The notes beneath the pieces were generated by a model. The model saw only the letters and a program-made list of their open reading frames with translations, ran no database searches and was not told where the DNA came from. Of a DNA stretch of 34,021 nt, positions 1 through 6,986 are shown piece after piece (position 1 is the stretch's first letter; the number at the start of each line of letters is the position of its first letter). This DNA comes from Candidatus Gemmiger excrementavium (GTDB lineage: Bacteria > Bacillota > Clostridia > Oscillospirales > Ruminococcaceae). The translations under genes were made by a program, and so were the position numbers. Where the stretch lies: contig DXBO01000028.1 of NCBI GenBank assembly GCA_019116485.1, positions 1 through 34,021 of the forward strand, read 5' to 3'.

Positions 1-859
1 CCATGGCCAGCGGCGGCACCATGAAGGCGATGCCCGCCGCATGGCTGGGGTCGATGACCACCGGCAGGTGGGTCATCTTTTTGAGCATCGGCACCGCCGA
101 AAGATCCAGCGTGTTGCGCATGCTGGTCTCAAAGGTGCGGATGCCCCGCTCGCACAGCACCACGTTGGGGTTGCCCTCGGCCATGATGTACTCGGCGCTC
201 ATGACCAGCTCCTCCAGCGTGGAGGACAACCCCCGCTTGAGCAGCACCGGCACTTTCAGCTTGCCCACGGCTTTGAGCAGTTCAAAATTCTGCATGTTCC
301 GGGCGCCGATCTGAATCATGTCCACTTTGGCGTCCAGGAACAGGGGAATGTGCTCGTTGTTCATCAGTTCGGTGACGATGGGCTGGCCGGTGGCGGCCCG
401 GGCTTCCTGCAAAAGTTCCAGTCCCTCGGCCCGCAGCCCCTGGAAGCTGTAAGGACTGGTCCGGGGTTTGAAAGCGCCGCCCCGCAGAATACTGGCCCCC
501 GCCGCCTGTACCCGTTTGGCCACTTCCAGAATCTGATCCCGGCTTTCCACACTGCAGGGGCCGCTCATCACCGCAAAGTATCCGCCGCCGATCTTGTGGC
601 CGCCCACGTCCACCACGGTGTCGTCAGGGTGGAACTTGCGGTTGGCTTTCTTGTAGGGCTCGCTGACACGGCGGCAGGTGTCCACCACCGGGTTGGCCAG
701 CACCCAGCTTTCAGCCAGGGCCTTGGTGTCGCCGATCAGGCCCAGGATGTGGGTATCGTGACCGGTGGAATCGTTGATCTCAAACCCCATGCCCCGCAGT
801 TCTTCGCAGAAGCTGCGGACCTGTTCTTCGGGGGCGTTTTGTTTCAGTACGATAATCAT
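1..859 (-). CDS. aroF: DAHP synthase (3-deoxy-7-phosphoheptulonate synthase), partial
   Basis: This enzyme condenses phosphoenolpyruvate with erythrose 4-phosphate, the first step of the shikimate pathway. The 286 visible codons begin MIIVLKQNAPEE, an N-terminal ferredoxin-like regulatory domain as in the AroF/AroA(G) beta-type enzymes. The TIM-barrel signatures follow: GPCSVES, LRGGAFKPRTSPYSFQG, and near the edge VIDPSHAAGIAFMVPP. The family is usually about 335-340 residues, so roughly 50 C-terminal residues lie beyond the left edge. The ATG at 859 has GGGAG eight or so bases upstream. A promoter with TTGACT and TAAAAT at 17 bp spacing precedes it. No defect is visible in the part present. 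Divergent from the ybaK-like gene. Confidence 0.95.
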   Translation of the reverse strand, partial: MIIVLKQNAPEEQVRSFCEELRGMGFEINDSTGHDTHILGLIGDTKALAESWVLANPVVDTCRRVSEPYKKANRKFHPDDTVVDVGGHKIGGGYFAVMSGPCSVESRDQILEVAKRVQAAGASILRGGAFKPRTSPYSFQGLRAEGLELLQEARAATGQPIVTELMNNEHIPLFLDAKVDMIQIGARNMQNFELLKAVGKLKVPVLLKRGLSSTLEELVMSAEYIMAEGNPNVVLCERGIRTFETSMRNTLDLSAVPMLKKMTHLPVVIDPSHAAGIAFMVPPLAM

Positions 860-898
860 GGCGGAAATCTCCCTCTATGCTGTTGGATTCTGAGATGG

Positions 899-927
899 AT
901 TTTAACACTTTAAAGCACTAAAGTCAA
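899..927 (-). promoter_or_regulatory. sigma-70-type promoter of the DAHP synthase gene
   Basis: On the minus strand TTGACT (922-927) and TAAAAT (899-904) are separated by exactly 17 bp. The start codon lies 40 bp downstream. The -35 box is only 6 bp from that of the divergent promoter at 934-962. Confidence 0.75.
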
Positions 928-933
928 GCCCCC

Positions 934-962
934 TTGCGGAATTTTTCTTCCCGGCTTATAAT
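934..962 (+). promoter_or_regulatory. sigma-70-type promoter of ybaK-rsuA
   Basis: TTGCGG (934-939) and TATAAT (957-962) with a 17-bp spacer. The ATG at 999 is 37 bp downstream, which rules out the in-frame upstream ATG at 963 that would begin inside or next to the -10 box. Confidence 0.75.
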
Positions 963-998
963 ATGAGGCATACAGACCGCAGAACAGAGGGGAACGAT

Positions 999-1493
999 AT
1001 GGGAAAAGAAGCCAAAACCAACGCCATGCGCATGCTGGAGCGGGCCAAGATCGCCTACACGGCCCACGAATATCCCCACGAGGAGGGCACGGCCGTGGAC
1101 GGTGCCACGGTGGCGCGCCTCACCGGGCAGGACCCGGCGCGGGTGTTCAAGACGCTGGTCACCCAGGGGGCGGACCGCAACTATTATGTGTTTGTGGTGC
1201 CGGTGGAATCGGAACTGGACCTGAAAAAAGCCGCCAAAGCCGCAGGCGTCAAGAGCGTGGCCATGATCCATGTGGCCGATATCAACAAAGTCACCGGGTA
1301 TATCCGGGGCGGCTGCAGCCCGGTGGGCATGAAAAAGCAGTTCGCAACAGTTTTTGACGAGAGCTGCCTGGCCCAGCCCACCATGCTGGTCTCGGGCGGG
1401 CGCATCGGCACCCAGATCGAATGCGCCCCCGCCGATCTGATCGCGGTCACCCGGGGCAAAACGGCCCCCATCACCCAGGAGCGCGGCATATGA
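999..1493 (+). CDS. ybaK: YbaK/EbsC-family Cys-tRNA(Pro) deacylase
   Basis: A 164-residue single-domain protein of the YbaK/ProX editing family, which hydrolyses mischarged Cys-tRNA(Pro) in the cytoplasm. Start chosen at 999 (MGKEAKTNAMRM) because GAGGGGAAC lies just upstream and the promoter -10 ends at 962. Visible family features are the FKTLV segment, whose lysine belongs to the active site, the GCSPVGMKK segment and the C-terminal GGRIGTQIE stretch. Length is normal for the family. Its TGA overlaps the start of the rsuA-like gene (ATGATG at 1490-1495), so the two are probably translationally coupled. Confidence 0.92.
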   Translation: MGKEAKTNAMRMLERAKIAYTAHEYPHEEGTAVDGATVARLTGQDPARVFKTLVTQGADRNYYVFVVPVESELDLKKAAKAAGVKSVAMIHVADINKVTGYIRGGCSPVGMKKQFATVFDESCLAQPTMLVSGGRIGTQIECAPADLIAVTRGKTAPITQERGI

Positions 1494-2209
1494 TGCGGCT
1501 GGACAAATACCTGGCGGAACGCACCGGTCTGACCCGCAGCGAAAGCCGCAAGGCCATTACCAAGGGCCGGGTGGCGGTGGACGGCGTTGTCTGCCGCAAG
1601 GCCGATACCCAGGTGGCCGAGACCGCCGCCCTGGCCCTGGACGGCACACCGCTGGCGGGCGTTTACCAAAAATACGTCTACATTATGTTGCACAAACCGG
1701 AAGGCGTGGTCAGCGCCAGCCGGGACAAACGGGATACCACGGTGGTGGACCTGGTGGCGGCGGACTTTCCCCGGCGGGAATTGTTTCCGGCGGGCCGGCT
1801 GGACAAGACCAGCACAGGGTTCGTGCTGCTGACCGACGACGGCGCCCTGGCCCATGACATCCTGGCCCCGGCCCGCCATGTGGAAAAGCGCTATCTCGTC
1901 ACACTGGACACCCCGCTGACCGAGGAGATGCGCAAGGGGTTTGCCGCAGGGGTAACGCTGGCCGACGGGCAGACCCTGGCCCCGGCCATGGTGGAACCGG
2001 CAGGGGCGGACCCCTGTGTCGTGCGGGTCACGCTGCGCCAGGGGGTCTACCACCAGATCAAGCGGATGTTCGGCGTCTACGGCGCGGGGGTCAACGCCCT
2101 GCACCGGGAAGCCATCGGCGGGGTGGTGCTGGATGCGGCCCTGGCCCCCGGCCAGTGGCGGGAACTGACCGCCGAAGAACTGGCAGCCCTGCAAAATGCT
2201 GCCCGATAG
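1490..2209 (+). CDS. rsuA: 16S rRNA pseudouridine synthase, RsuA/RluB/E/F family
   Basis: About 239 residues. An N-terminal S4 RNA-binding domain (MMRLDKYLAERTGLTRSE, to about residue 60) is followed by a pseudouridine synthase domain. The catalytic-aspartate motif GRLDKTSTG is intact, and the C-terminal QGVYHQIKRMF segment is typical. The family isomerises a uridine in ribosomal RNA, U516 of 16S rRNA for RsuA. The exact target cannot be read from sequence, so RluB-type activity on 23S rRNA is possible. Two adjacent ATG codons (1490 and 1493) could serve as start, with AGGAG about 8 nt upstream. Second gene of the ybaK operon, ending just before a strong terminator. Confidence 0.92.
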   Translation: MMRLDKYLAERTGLTRSESRKAITKGRVAVDGVVCRKADTQVAETAALALDGTPLAGVYQKYVYIMLHKPEGVVSASRDKRDTTVVDLVAADFPRRELFPAGRLDKTSTGFVLLTDDGALAHDILAPARHVEKRYLVTLDTPLTEEMRKGFAAGVTLADGQTLAPAMVEPAGADPCVVRVTLRQGVYHQIKRMFGVYGAGVNALHREAIGGVVLDAALAPGQWRELTAEELAALQNAAR

Positions 2210-2223
2210 CGGACAACAAAGAA

Positions 2224-2257
2224 GCCTTCCTGTCCCCGGACAGGAAGGCGATTTTTT
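2224..2257. terminator. bidirectional intrinsic terminator between rsuA and murE
   Basis: A 12-bp stem, GCCTTCCTGTCC (2224-2235) with GGACAGGAAGGC (2238-2249), is followed on the plus strand by six T residues (2252-2257). On the minus strand a T-rich tail follows the stem directly after the murE stop, so it can serve both convergent units. Confidence 0.9.
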
Positions 2258-3737
2258 ATGGTTTTTTCTGCTTCATGTACGTCGCGATGATTTTCCGCTC
2301 ATCAAAGGGCAGTGTTTCGCCGCCGCGCTGCAGGGTGGTCTCGTGCCCTTTGCCGATCACCGCCACGATCTCGCCGGGTTCGGCGTGGTCCAGGGCGTAG
2401 TACAGCGCCTGGCGGCGGTCGGGGATCTCCACATACGGGGTGGCCGGGTTGCCCCGCTGCATCCCGGCGCGGATGTCGGCCAGAATGTCCGCCAGCGGCT
2501 CACCGCGGCTGTTGTCCTCGGTCAGGATGCAGAAATCTGCCAGGCGGGCGCAGATTTCCCCCATACCGGTGCGCCGCAGTCGGCTGCGCCCGCCGCCGCA
2601 GCCGAACAGCACCACAAGCCGGGCGGGGTGGTAGTCCCGCAGGGTGTGCAGCAGGCTTTCGGCGGCGGCTGCGTTGTGGGCGTAGTCCAGCACTACGGTG
2701 AACGGGGCGTCCAGCGGTACCGGCTCCACCCGGCCCCGCACAGCGGCACGGGTCAGGCCTTCGTGTACGGCTTGGTCGGGCAAGCCCAGTACCCCGGCTA
2801 CAGCCAGGGCTGCCAGGGCGTTGTACACGCTGAACCGCCCCGGCATGGGCAGGCGGTAGCCCCGTGGGCGGCCATCGGGGCCGGCGGCAGTAAACTCTAC
2901 CCCCAGCAGGCCCGGTTGCCGCAGCAGTGTAAAGGGTGCTTCGGCACGCCAGTCCGCCGGGCAGCCGATACCATAGGTTACCACCCGGCAGCTGTGCTGG
3001 TCCAGTACGGCCCCGGTGTGAGGATCGTCCGCGTTGAGAATGCCCACGGCGCAGCGGCGGAACAGTACGCTTTTCCAGGCGCGGTATTCGGCGAAGCTGG
3101 CGTGTTCCCCGGGGCCGATGTGGTCGGGTGAAAGGTTGGTAAAAACCCCTATGTCATAAAAAATGCCGGTGACCCGGTCCATTTTCAGCCCCAGGCTGGA
3201 CACTTCCATCACGCAGGCATCGCAGCCGTCGTCGGCCATGCGGCGCAGCAGCCGCTGCAGGTCGCAGCTTTCCGGGGTGGTATGGTCCAACGGGACCTGA
3301 TGGCCCGGCCAGCGGGCCCCGTTGGTGCCGATAAGCCCTGCTTTGCGTCCGGCGGCCTGCAGCACTGCTGCGATCAGGTGGGCGGTGGTGGTCTTGCCCT
3401 TGGTGCCGGTAATGCCGATCATGGTCATGCGGCGGGCCGGTTCGCCGTACAGGCAAACGGCCATTTTGGCCAATGCCCGGCGGGTGTGTTCCACCTGTAT
3501 CACCGGCACCCCGGCGGGCAGTTCCGGCAGGGGATGTTCACACACCACTCCTGCCGCCCCGGCGGCTACAGCCTGCCCCGCAAAGTCGTGGCCGTCGGCG
3601 TGCAGCCCGGGCAGGCAGACGAACAGCGCCCCCGGCGCGGCAGCCCGGGAATCACAGCACAGGGCGGTGATCTCGGTTCGGATATCGCCCTGAAGCAGCA
3701 CGCCCTCCGCGGCCTGCAGCAGTTCACACAACATCAT
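2256..3737 (-). CDS. murE: divergent MurE-like UDP-MurNAc-tripeptide synthetase
   Basis: A 493-residue Mur ligase, normal length for MurE, which adds the third stem-peptide residue to UDP-MurNAc-L-Ala-D-Glu in the cytoplasm. Visible elements are the N-terminal MurE/F domain, ATP loop GITGTKGKTT (108-117), the TTPES segment, a probable carbamylated lysine in YRAWKSVLF (about K222), the NADD motif and a C-terminal domain with CGGGRSR. Several signatures depart from canonical MurE. The usual SSHAL/SSHGL reads SSLGL (180-184), DYAHTP reads DYAHNA, and the diaminopimelate-recognition DNPR reads DNSR (408-411). The binding arginine is kept, so a diaminopimelate-type substrate is plausible but not certain. 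This may be a second MurE-like paralogue rather than the housekeeping enzyme. ATG at 3737 has GGGAGGG upstream and overlaps the asnB stop. Confidence 0.85.
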   Translation of the reverse strand: MMLCELLQAAEGVLLQGDIRTEITALCCDSRAAAPGALFVCLPGLHADGHDFAGQAVAAGAAGVVCEHPLPELPAGVPVIQVEHTRRALAKMAVCLYGEPARRMTMIGITGTKGKTTTAHLIAAVLQAAGRKAGLIGTNGARWPGHQVPLDHTTPESCDLQRLLRRMADDGCDACVMEVSSLGLKMDRVTGIFYDIGVFTNLSPDHIGPGEHASFAEYRAWKSVLFRRCAVGILNADDPHTGAVLDQHSCRVVTYGIGCPADWRAEAPFTLLRQPGLLGVEFTAAGPDGRPRGYRLPMPGRFSVYNALAALAVAGVLGLPDQAVHEGLTRAAVRGRVEPVPLDAPFTVVLDYAHNAAAAESLLHTLRDYHPARLVVLFGCGGGRSRLRRTGMGEICARLADFCILTEDNSRGEPLADILADIRAGMQRGNPATPYVEIPDRRQALYYALDHAEPGEIVAVIGKGHETTLQRGGETLPFDERKIIATYMKQKKP

Positions 3738-5566
3738 GGGGCATCCCTCCCAAAAAACTGCTCATACCAGACGAGGAAACAGTAGACACACCAAACCTGC
3801 CGCCAATTGTCCCGGCGGCGTTTCAGGTGCTGGTTCAACATTCTATGCAGCTGCCGGGTGTCAAAGAACCGCGCCGCCGCCGGGCTGTCGAAGGCTTCCC
3901 GTACCCGGGCAGCATACGGCTCCCTGCGCAGCCAGTCCCGCACCGGCACCGGGAAGCCCCGCTTGGGCCGTCCGGCACTGGCCGGGGGCAGGTGACGGGC
4001 GGCAGCCGCCCGCAGCGCTTTTTTGGTGGTCTTGGCGTCGGCTTTGGCCTCGGCGGGCAGGCGGCGGGCCAGGGCGAAGACCTCCCGGTCCAGAAATGGC
4101 ACCCGCAGTTCCAGGCTGTGGGCCATGCTCATCTTATCGGCTTTGAGCAGGATGTCCCCGGCCAGCCACAAGTGGACATCGCACAGCTGCATGCGGGTCA
4201 CAGGGTCTTGCCCGGTGCTGGCGGCCCAGTAAGGCTGAGCCAGAGAAAAAGGCGGCACCGCGCCGGTGTAGCGGCGCAGCAGGCGGCGTTTCTGCCGCTC
4301 GGTCAATAGCGCCGTGTTGCCGTAATACCGCCGGGAAAGGGGTACGGCCCGCCGTACCAGAAAATTCACCCCCGGCACAGCGGGCAGCCGCTCGCCCACC
4401 GCCCCCAGTAAACGCCGCAGCCCGGCGGGCAGACGGTCATACCAGCGGGCGGTAAAGGGGTCCCGGTAGATGTTGTACCCGGCAAAAAATTCGTCGGCTC
4501 CTTCGCCGGACAGGCAGACTTTTACCTCCCGGGCAGCTTCGCCGTTGAGGAAATACAGCGCCACCGCCGCTGCGTCGGCCAGGGGTTCGTCCATGTGGTA
4601 CTGCACAGCGGGCAGCGCATCCCAGAACTCCCCGGGGGTGATGCGCCGGGTCTTGTTTTCGATGCCCAGCGCCGCCGCCAGTTCGGCGGCCTGCCCGGCT
4701 TCGTCGTAGCCCGGCTCGGCATAGCCGATGGTGTAGCACCGTGCCGGGCGGGCCAGCGCCGTGATATAGGCCGAGTCTACCCCGCCCGAAAGAAACCCCG
4801 CCACCTCCACATCGGCGATCTTGTGGGCGGCCACGCTGTCCTGCAGCACGGCGTCCACGGCGTCCGGCCAGTCGGCAGGGGAAACCTCGGGGGCAAAACT
4901 TGTCTGCTGCCAGGGGGCAACCTCCAGCGTGTCGCCGTCAAAGTCCAGCCAGTAGCCGGGCAGCAGCTTTTTGACACCGACGAAAAAGGTGTCCGCCCCC
5001 GGCGAATACTGAAAGCTCAGGTACAACTCCAGCTGGGCTTCGTTGAACCGTTTTTCAAAGGCCGGGTGGTCCAGGAACGCCTTGATCTCGCTGGCAAACA
5101 GCAGGGTGCCGTCCCTGGTGCGGCAGTAGTACAGCGGTTTGATGCCGAAAGGGTCCCGGGCGCAGAACAGCCGCCCGGCGGCGCGGTCCCACAGGGCGAA
5201 GGCGAACATCCCCCGCAGCCGGGGCAGCAGATCGGGGCCCCACTGTTCCCAGCCGTGCAGCAGTACTTCGGTGTCGGCCTTTGTGGCAAAGGTGTGCCCG
5301 GCGGCGGTCAATTCCGCCGTAAGGGCCTGATAATTGTAGATCTCGCCGTTGAACACCACCACCAGGCTGCCGTCCTCATTGTACATGGGTTGGGGCCCGC
5401 CCTCCAGGTCAATGATGGCCAGCCGCCGGTGCCCCAGGGCGGCCCGCCCTTCCACAAATACGCCCTGGCCGTCCGGCCCCCGGTGGGCGATACGCGCCAG
5501 CATATCCTGCAATACCGCGCCTGATGCTTCTTCCCGCGGCGTGATGAATCCTGCAATCCCGCACAT
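3734..5566 (-). CDS. asnB: AsnB-like glutamine-dependent amidotransferase (copy 1)
   Basis: 610 residues, standard length for asparagine synthase B. The N-terminal Ntn amidohydrolase domain starts MCGIAGF, with Cys2 as nucleophile after Met removal, and contains RGPDG and NGEIYNY. The C-terminal synthetase domain has the PP-loop SGGVDS (260-265) and LSGEGADEFFAGY. The start is fixed at 5566 because the catalytic cysteine must be residue 2 and AGGGACAGG lies just upstream. The frame stays open upstream without any family homology. Free asparagine synthesis is one option. AsnB/AsnH homologues are also known to amidate peptidoglycan (diaminopimelate or D-Asp), and the ATGA overlap with the murE-like gene favours that role. 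Paralogue of the gene at 8210-10057. Confidence 0.93.
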   Translation of the reverse strand: MCGIAGFITPREEASGAVLQDMLARIAHRGPDGQGVFVEGRAALGHRRLAIIDLEGGPQPMYNEDGSLVVVFNGEIYNYQALTAELTAAGHTFATKADTEVLLHGWEQWGPDLLPRLRGMFAFALWDRAAGRLFCARDPFGIKPLYYCRTRDGTLLFASEIKAFLDHPAFEKRFNEAQLELYLSFQYSPGADTFFVGVKKLLPGYWLDFDGDTLEVAPWQQTSFAPEVSPADWPDAVDAVLQDSVAAHKIADVEVAGFLSGGVDSAYITALARPARCYTIGYAEPGYDEAGQAAELAAALGIENKTRRITPGEFWDALPAVQYHMDEPLADAAAVALYFLNGEAAREVKVCLSGEGADEFFAGYNIYRDPFTARWYDRLPAGLRRLLGAVGERLPAVPGVNFLVRRAVPLSRRYYGNTALLTERQKRRLLRRYTGAVPPFSLAQPYWAASTGQDPVTRMQLCDVHLWLAGDILLKADKMSMAHSLELRVPFLDREVFALARRLPAEAKADAKTTKKALRAAAARHLPPASAGRPKRGFPVPVRDWLRREPYAARVREAFDSPAAARFFDTRQLHRMLNQHLKRRRDNWRQVWCVYCFLVWYEQFFGRDAP

Positions 5567-5594
5567 ATCCTGTCCCTCACTTTTCCCAGACTGC

Positions 5595-5624
5595 CTTATA
5601 GTATGCGCAAAAACACCTGCGCAA
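5595..5624 (-). promoter_or_regulatory. probable promoter of the asnB-murE unit
   Basis: On the minus strand TTGCGC (5619-5624) and TATAAG (5595-5600) with 18 bp between them, ending 29 bp before the asnB start codon. The -35 box overlaps a palindrome at 5621-5635. Confidence 0.5.
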
Positions 5625-5635
5625 CCATGGGTTGC
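5621..5635. promoter_or_regulatory. candidate operator palindrome in the asnB/XRE divergent region
   Basis: Perfect inverted repeat GCAACC-ATG-GGTTGC overlapping the -35 box of the asnB promoter. It lies about 75 bp from an XRE-family regulator gene, a natural position for an autoregulatory operator. No second copy was seen elsewhere in the locus, so binding is unproven. Confidence 0.35.
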
Positions 5636-5676
5636 CGGATTGGCAGCGCCGCTTGCTGGTGTTTTAGGCGGCACTG

Positions 5677-5685
5677 TGCTACAAT
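5677..5685 (+). promoter_or_regulatory. extended -10 promoter of the XRE regulator gene
   Basis: TGC-TACAAT, an extended -10 element, 26 bp before the regulator's ATG. TTGCTG at 5653-5658 is 21 bp away, too far for a normal -35 box. Confidence 0.45.
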
Positions 5686-5711
5686 ACCCGTACAGAAAGG
5701 GGGCGGGGAGT

Positions 5712-6908
5712 ATGACGCTGGGACAGAATATCCAGGCGGCCCGCAAGAACAAGGGCTTCAGCCAGGAGGCATTGGCCGAGCAGGTGGGGGTCAGCCGCCA
5801 GGCCCTGGGCAAGTGGGAGAAAGACACCGCGCTGCCGAGCCTCGATAACCTGCAGGCACTGGCCGCCGCGCTGGATGTGAGCGTGGACAGCCTGCTGGGC
5901 ACGGCCCAACCGGGCGATGCGCCGGAACCCACCCTGACGCTGGACGCTCTGCGGGCGCTGTTGGACGCCCGGGATGCCGAAAAGCGCCGCCGCAGCTGGA
6001 TCTGGGGCGGCGCCGCGGCGGGGGCGGTGTTGCTGCTGCTGGCCGGGTTGATCGGCGTGGCCTGGCAGTATGACGGCCAGGTACAGGTTTTACAGGCCGG
6101 GTACAGCGGCATGCAGGCCCAGTTCAGCAGGACTCAGAGTGAACTGACGGCGCAGATCGAGGAACTGCAGGCCGCCGTGCGCCAGGGGGAGGCCACCGTA
6201 CTGAACTGGGACTGGCAGCCCACCGGCCGGGTGGTCCATGACCTGGACGGCAGCTGGGTGCCGGTGAGCGTGGCGGTGACGCCCCGCACCGACAGCGACG
6301 GCATGACCGGGCAGCTGGTACTGGTGCACCAGGGCGGCCGGTACGACGGAACCACCGAGCTGCTGGACATGACCCCGGGGGCCGACGGGGTCTACCGGGT
6401 GAACAAGGGGATCGTGTTCACCATCGGCGAGACGGTGGACCTCTCGGTACGCTGGAAAAGCGCCGCCGGTACCGTGACCAACGAGCCCCTGGGGGCGGTG
6501 CCCTGCACCGAGGAGGCTTTCCGCCCGCTGTTTGCGTGGAGCGGCTCGTCCGACAGCCTTGCCTACGGCTACCGCACCCGAAAAGAAAGCGGCGCGACGA
6601 TGCTGACGCTGACATGCTACCCCGTGGAACTGGAAGTGGACGTGCCTGCCTGGATGGAGGTGCAGTCGGTGGTGGTGGAACTACGGCTGGATGGTGCCGC
6701 CGGGGAACCGGCGGCCACCGCTGAGCTGGAATGCCTGGGCTGGAGCGAGAGCGGTGACCGCCGCACGGCGGTCTACAACGGCACTTTTTATAACGAAACG
6801 GCCAAGAATGGCTGGCCCTACCAGGGCGGCACGGTGGATTTTGTGGTCCGCCTGACCGATGCAAACGGCAACACCTGGACCAACACCCATCCGCTGACCG
6901 AGCGGTAG
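5712..6908 (+). CDS. XRE-family regulator with membrane anchor and extracytoplasmic domain
   Basis: 398 residues. An N-terminal Cro/C1-type helix-turn-helix (MTLGQNIQAARKNKGFSQE to about residue 65) is followed by a charged linker (DARDAEKRRRS). One hydrophobic membrane span follows at about residues 95-115, then a short coiled-coil-like stretch (about 130-160) and a roughly 240-residue C-terminal domain predicted outside the cell. I do not recognise the outer domain. This one-span layout suggests a DNA-binding protein that senses the envelope directly, an inference. Start at 5712 chosen because AGGGGG lies 8 nt upstream and the HTH begins at once. It sits between the two divergent asnB units and is the obvious candidate to control them. 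Confidence 0.85.
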   Translation: MTLGQNIQAARKNKGFSQEALAEQVGVSRQALGKWEKDTALPSLDNLQALAAALDVSVDSLLGTAQPGDAPEPTLTLDALRALLDARDAEKRRRSWIWGGAAAGAVLLLLAGLIGVAWQYDGQVQVLQAGYSGMQAQFSRTQSELTAQIEELQAAVRQGEATVLNWDWQPTGRVVHDLDGSWVPVSVAVTPRTDSDGMTGQLVLVHQGGRYDGTTELLDMTPGADGVYRVNKGIVFTIGETVDLSVRWKSAAGTVTNEPLGAVPCTEEAFRPLFAWSGSSDSLAYGYRTRKESGATMLTLTCYPVELEVDVPAWMEVQSVVVELRLDGAAGEPAATAELECLGWSESGDRRTAVYNGTFYNETAKNGWPYQGGTVDFVVRLTDANGNTWTNTHPLTER

Positions 6909-6986
6909 ACCCAACAGAAAAATCCGTGACCCCGGCGCATAGGCGCCCCCCTTTGTCATACACTAAGACAGAAAGGGGTGGTGCCT

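Noticed and set aside
1184-2194. 336-codon minus-strand frame across ybaK and rsuA
   Set aside because: Antisense to two conserved genes, low-complexity translation, no ribosome binding site.
5567-6112. In-frame extension of asnB copy 1 upstream of its MCGIAGF start
   Set aside because: The extension has no homology, runs antisense through the XRE gene, and would bury the catalytic cysteine, which must be residue 2.
6930-6986. GGCGC-ATAG-GCGCC hairpin as a terminator between the XRE gene and the ligase gene
   Set aside because: The stem is 5 bp and the following bases are C-rich, with no T run. Read-through is likely.
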